A stretch of 32,872 nt of DNA, from assembly GCA_943704495.1 (NCBI GenBank), contig CALSCR010001435.1:1-32872 (forward strand). Reading direction: 5' to 3'. The notes beneath the pieces were generated by a model, which saw only the letters and a program-made list of their open reading frames with translations, ran no database searches and was not told the DNA's origin. The position numbers and the translations under genes were made by a program. The stretch is from Pigoraptor chileana (Eukaryota; Opisthokonta; Filasterea). Below, piece after piece: positions 28,094 through 32,872 of this stretch; the stretch's first letter is position 1; each line of letters opens with the position of its first letter.

Positions 28094-29555
28094 TCACGCC
28101 TGCACCATCTTGTTGATGCACGCCGCATTAAGTTGTGCGAGCTCCTTGCTCCACGCGGCCATCGCCTTGTACTTGCCGGCCGTGTCGGACGCGCTGTCGA
28201 GCACGAGGAGTCCGTTGACCTGGTCTATGTGGCCGCGCACACTATGGTCAAGGATGAGCGATACGAGCAGCGACTGCACGTCCTCGGCGGGAATGTTCAG
28301 CTCGCGAGAAATGAAGGGGAGGCGGATACGCGTGTATGGCCGGATCAGACGCAAGAGAACCTGCGTGCGGATGTTGCGCAATAAGTCCTCAATGTAGTCG
28401 CGGATAAACGGGTCGTCCATGATCGTGCTTCGGTTTTCTCGCAGAATCTTCTCAAACTCGCGAATGTCGTTGTGCTGGTAGGCGCTCACAAGATTCGTCA
28501 TAGCTAGGATCTCGGGATCGTTTTTGTACGGCTTGGCTTCCTGCGAGTCGAACGGGTTGATCTCAGAGCGCATAAGCATGTTGGCCAGGACGAGATACTT
28601 GAGGCACTGGATGCGTCGCACGCTGCCAGACTCGTCGTAGTTCTTAAAGGCCTCGAAAAAGTCCGTGTGCGCAGCCTCCCACTGTCCTTCGCTGAGGTGC
28701 ATCTTGCCGCCGCACTCCCGGATGACGCCCATGATGAGCGGGTGCGGAATGGCTGATTTGATGCGCAGGGACCGCTCGTACAGCGCCTTCAGCCGCTTGT
28801 TGTTCTTTTGCGCCGTATACATCTGGATCTCGAGAGCGTATATCTCCAGGAGCTGCGTACCCTTCTTCAAATCATCCGTGCCGTCGTCCTGCGTACACGA
28901 CTGGTGCAGCTGCTTCAGAATGCGCGCCAGGCGGTTATACTCGGCGCGGTCAAAATAGAGCTTGCCAAGCTTGAGATTGGTCTTGAACCACAAGCGGTCG
29001 TTCTTAGCCTCCCGTAGCGCCTCGAGCGTCGTCTCATAAAACTCTTGAAGAAGGTCCATCCGCTGTGACGTCGAAATGTAGTCCAAAATAGCATTGATAG
29101 ACTTCTCTGAGTAGTTGCGCGTCACCGCCGTCTTGATGTACGTCAGTAGTTGACGGTACTTAGCGATCATGGCATCGAATTTGCCCGTCCGAAAGTGAAG
29201 CTTGACCATTTGCTTGAGCGCTTTGAAGCCCCACTCGCCCTTTTCTGTCTCGAGCGACAATACCCGCTCAAACCCCTCGATGGCTTCTCGTGCGTCTGAA
29301 TCTTTCAACGCTTTCGAATTGTAATATCTGTTGATGTGATGCAGAACATACATGATAAGAAATGATTTCTGAAACAGAAGACAATTTCATAAGAAAAAAA
29401 CCAATAGTAAGCAGCAGCGCGCAGTCATTTAAACAGACAACTACTACCCACTGATTTTCAAGGTCCACATCTGGCTCAGAACCCTCGTCGTCTTCATATT
29501 CGAGTCCGTAATCCTCCTCCCCCTCATCCATCATAAAGTCATCATCGTCTGACAT
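28094..29555 (-). CDS. COPS2: COP9 signalosome subunit 2
   Basis: Two exons, 29555-29452 and 29327-28094, join across a 124-bp intron (CA|GTGGGT ... CAACAG|ATATTAC), giving 445 aa (human 443 by recall). CSN2 is a PCI-domain scaffold of the COP9 signalosome, which removes Nedd8 from cullins. The N-terminus is very acidic ([20 protein letters not shown]). Nearly the whole chain is recognisable: [128 protein letters not shown] and the PCI part [20 protein letters not shown]. It is the most conserved gene here and, unlike its neighbours, has only one intron. It lies tail to tail with archease, 71 bp apart. Confidence 0.98.
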
Positions 29556-30102
29556 TGTTAATCACAGCGCTGCGAAGGCGCTGAATGAACGGCCTCTTCG
29601 AAACATATACAAACATACAGTCTTAACCACCATTCCAAGTAATAAACAGATCGCCTTCCCTCACGCGGCCGGAAGCTACCACTCCACTCTTTTTGGACGG
29701 GTTGATGATACATTTGCACCAGGCCGCACAAAAGAGATTGTAACGGGGCGGGGGCGAGCGGACTGGGATGAGCGGTCGGCGCATCCGGGGCGGCTTGTCT
29801 GCAGTGGTGGTTATGTTGGAATTATGTTGAAAACAGGGCGTAAATGCGGCTGCTTTCCAATCTGCGACCGCCGGCTGAGAGTGCGAGTTGCGGTTGTGCT
29901 GCCGCCGGCACTGGCTTGCGCACAGTTCAGCACACATGTGTCGACCCACACTCACTGTGGACTGCCTGCTTCCACGGCACGGTAATCTCCACAGTGGCGC
30001 ATTCAAAGAGTACTCACAGCACGTAAGTATCTTTGTTGGAGCACATCTCATCGTGCTGTCCTCACACTCATTGATCACCCTGTCTAGTCTGACCAATACA
30101 TA
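29556..30102. promoter_or_regulatory. Bidirectional promoter CSN2 / ZDHHC17-like gene with a 5' UTR intron
   Basis: The 547 bp separate two divergent start codons. On the plus strand CAC|GTAAGT at 30022/30023 and CTAG|TCTG at 30087/30088 form a likely 65-bp intron just upstream of the ZDHHC17-like ATG, so the gene probably has a spliced 5' UTR. A 157-codon open frame on the minus strand (29623-30096) shows no recognisable motif and is not accepted as a gene. The middle is GC-rich. Confidence 0.5.
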
Positions 30103-32844
30103 ATGGATTCAGGGCTTGTGGGGCAGCCGCTCCCACTGCCCGCACAGGTGGATGCCTCCTCGTTCAACATATTCCAGGCTGCGCAGCGTGGACTAGTGGA
30201 TCGTTGTCGGTACCTGGTTGAATTTGAGGGTGTGGATGTGAACAAAGCGGACGCGGAGGATGTCAGCGTGCTTCACTGGGCGGCAATCAACAACAGAGCC
30301 GCCCTCTGTCAGTGAGTTTTCATTTCTTATCTGCGTGGCATATGTTCACCCGAGGCAGTTTCGATTACCGCAGTGTGCAATTGCAGTTGGTAATTGCTTC
30401 GAAGCTGACCCGCTGGCCTTTTTGGTGTCTGGTGTCTGTAGATTTCTCATTGAAAAGGGCGCCGCTGTGGACCGCATTGGAGGAGAGCTCAAGGCAACGC
30501 CCCTGCAGTGGGCCGTGCGCCAGGGTCACCTGGACACGGTGGTCAGTCTCATGTTGCGCGGCGCTGATCCGTCCATACGTGACATTCAAGGCTACAATTC
30601 GCTACATCTGGCTGTGCAGTTTGGGCACACGGCGGTCGCGGCATACTTAGTCGCCAAAGGGATGGATCCCGATGTTCCTGACAATGACGGGCGCACGGCA
30701 CTCATGTGGGCTTGCTTCCGCGTGTTTACGCCGGAAATGTCGCGCATGTTGCTTGTATTTCACGCTTCCATTCGCATAAGGGACATGAGCAACAGCACAG
30801 GTGTGTGTTGTGTCCGGGACCCCTGGTATTGCATAGTAGCTGTTTATTTCTGACGTAGTGTTGTTTTGTGATTGCTTGCGGTCGTCTGCACCTTCATTGT
30901 GAACTCGCACTTATGCCACCTTGTTTGCAATGGATTGTCTTGCGCCCGTCCAGCATTGCATTGGGCGGCATGCAGCAACAACCGCGTTTGCATTGAGCTG
31001 GTGCTTGACAGCGGCGGCGCATCGCTTCTTGACGCGCGGAACGCAAAGGGACAGACTCCCGAGGAAGTTGCCGTCGAGAAGGGCCATGCTGGCGCTGCAA
31101 GGCGGCTCCACGACGCGGCACTTGAGGCCGCCGCAAAAACATTAGCGGAGCGTCTGCAGGTGGACCAGGTCAGTGCTGTCGTTGTAGGCATACCCAGATA
31201 GGTCGCCTTGGCAGGCAGCACAGTGCGTGGTGTGCACCGTGCAATGTAGATAGTGTCTTTGGTACATGCGAATCAAGCCGACATTGCATCATGCGGTTTC
31301 CACGCTCATACAATGCGGGATGGGCAATTCTACTGTTGCCCTGTATTTCCTGTCCCAATATTTGCAGACACTCCGCAATCGGGTTCTCTTTTACCTCCCG
31401 TATGTGCTGTTTGCGATTATCGCGTTTGTCGTCGGCCAGTTCACTTGGGAAGGCAGCGTGCCCCTTGTCCTGCTCGCGCTGTTCGCGTCCTCGCAGATTG
31501 CAAAGCGCCTGTGGGTATACAGCGGCAGTAACAAAGCATCCGTCGCCATCTACACGGCATCGAAATTCTACGTGCTAGTGGCCTTCCTCGCGGTCATTGT
31601 GCGCGGTAAGTAATACCACGGTGATCTGCGTCTCTGTGACCTGGCGTCTGCCTATCTGTGCCACATCTCTCTCTATGACTTTGAGAACATTAACTTACTA
31701 CATTGCTGGTGTTTTGTTTCTGCCTTGCCGGTTTGCTGGATTATCTTGTGATGATCGGTGTATACCCTGCAGATGAGCCCAGCCCCTTCTGGAACTTGCT
31801 CTTCATTTCGATTGCGTCGTATCTTGTATTTGTGTTCTACAAGGTGAAAACTGTCAATCCGGGGTTCATCCACGCAACAGAGGAAGAAAAGCGGAAGGTA
31901 CAGCGCTCGGCGGATTCAGCACGCTCCTTTATCCCGGCACACTCAATTTTTATGTGTTACGGTTTGCCTCCACTCACGCTATACTCTCTTGCGCGCTAAT
32001 TCCAGACAATCATCCGCGCGGCCGAAGGCGGTGGCGACGAGCTTGATCCGTCGCATTTCTGCAGCACGTGCTTGGTGGGTGGGGTGGGCGTATCTGTTTT
32101 TCTGACAATGTCTGGGCATGCTGTGCCCAAAATGGAAACGACATGGGGTCGCAATTACCCACTGGAGAAGCAGCCCTCTGACGGGAACTCCGTGGCGAAT
32201 CGTTGTCTGTTGCTCTGCAGATCAAACGACCAATTCGCTCCAAGCACTGCGGCGCGTGCAACAAGTGCGTTGCCAAATTCGACCACCACTGCCCCTTTGT
32301 GGACAATTGTATTGGCCAGTGGAACCACCGCGAGTTCGTGCTGTACCTTGTGTCTCTCATTGCGGGCGGCGTCATCTTCATCTGCCTCTGCCTCCGCTGT
32401 GGGTTTGCCTTGTATGCAGAAATCGCCGCTTCTGTTATTGCTTGTCGACAGGCGACGACACCAACTCATATGCCCTTCGCTTTTCGTGGCTCTTGCAGAT
32501 CTCGCGCGCAACTCACCCCCTGGAGCTTCCATGTACGAAAAAATAGTGCTATATGCATCGCACAACACGGTCATATTCTGGCTGATGTTGTATGTGGCGC
32601 TCCAGATGTCGTGGGCGTCGGGCCTGACGTCTATCAGGTCGCGATCGCACTCACAACCAATGAGCGCATGAACAGCTTTCGCTACGGCCACATCGCCCTC
32701 AATAAGGGCATAAGCCCCTTTGGCCGTGGTTGCATCCGCAACTTAATCGACTTTTTCTGCTCGCCAAAACGTGTCGACTGGACGCGGTCGTATGATCCGA
32801 CTCCGTCGGGAGACCGCGTGCAGGGTACTGCACGGGATGTATGA
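30103..32844 (+). CDS. ZDHHC17: Ankyrin-repeat DHHC palmitoyltransferase (ZDHHC17/HIP14-like)
   Basis: Exons are 30103-30311, 30442-30800, 30954-31168, 31368-31605, 31773-31897, 32006-32074, 32221-32398 and 32499-32844. The protein is about 565-580 aa (human 632 by recall). HIP14-type enzymes S-palmitoylate proteins at Golgi and vesicle membranes, with ankyrin repeats for substrate binding. Five to six ankyrin repeats come first ([81 protein letters not shown]). Two membrane segments follow, then [13 protein letters not shown]. The cysteine-rich catalytic domain is intact ([34 protein letters not shown]), followed by [17 protein letters not shown] and VDWTR. In the last exon the frame must change between VALQM (about 32605) and [14 protein letters not shown] (from about 32629). 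This is either an indel or a 44-bp intron (32594-32637). Confidence 0.94.
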
Positions 32845-32872
32845 CATTTCGTGGGACGAACACCCACCCACC

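Noticed and set aside
29623-30096. A 157-codon minus-strand frame in the CSN2/ZDHHC17 promoter
   Set aside because: It has no recognised motif, is Cys/Arg-rich and compositional, and overlaps a plus-strand 5' UTR intron. It is kept only as a note.

Overview
The window is nuclear DNA of an intron-rich, compact eukaryote. Most genes are split by GT-AG introns of about 65-350 bp (one of 613 bp, one GC-AG). Strand alternates from gene to gene, and I see no operons, Shine-Dalgarno sites, tRNA or rRNA genes. The gene set includes a TFAP4-type bHLH factor, CEP76, SWSAP1, a condensin-II kleisin, an SLC35B1 transporter and an ankyrin-DHHC palmitoyltransferase. This points to an opisthokont, most likely a unicellular, probably flagellated holozoan such as a choanoflagellate or a relative. 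That placement is inference. Family assignments come from recalled conserved motifs, and exon joins were checked by reading phase and splice sites; no database was searched.

Layout from left to right: a partial minus-strand exon resembling the MCM9 N-terminus (29-125); CEP76 (+, 1100-3146); SWSAP1 (+, 3843-6045); lipoate ligase LIPT1 (-, 6229-8920, 12 exons); a membrane-anchored kelch protein with a Tudor-like insert (+, 9164-10679); a lambda-type family X DNA polymerase (-, 11013-12158); TFAP4 (+, about 13733-14599); SLC35B1 (-, 14952-16816); mitochondrial ribosomal protein bL28m (-, 17741-18196); ALG1 (+, 18485-20733); an R3HCC1L-like protein (+, 21263-22984); NCAPH2 (-, 23082-26508); archease (+, 27110-28022); CSN2 (-, 28094-29555); and a ZDHHC17/HIP14-like enzyme (+, 30103-32844).

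Neighbours are mostly head-to-head or tail-to-tail, so several pairs share a short bidirectional promoter (LIPT1/kelch 243 bp, bL28m/ALG1 288 bp, CSN2/ZDHHC17 547 bp, NCAPH2/archease 601 bp). The genes do not form one pathway. DNA repair and chromosome genes are frequent (MCM9-like, SWSAP1, polymerase X, NCAPH2), beside ER glycosylation and energy genes (ALG1, SLC35B1), mitochondrial genes (LIPT1, bL28m), tRNA splicing (archease) and protein modification (CSN2, ZDHHC17).

Between the genes lie CACGTGA-type E-boxes in several promoters, three TFAP4-type CAGCTG sites directly upstream of TFAP4, two Pumilio-type sites just after the TFAP4 stop codon, CA and GA microsatellites, and a dispersed two-module repeat found in introns and intergenic DNA on both strands.
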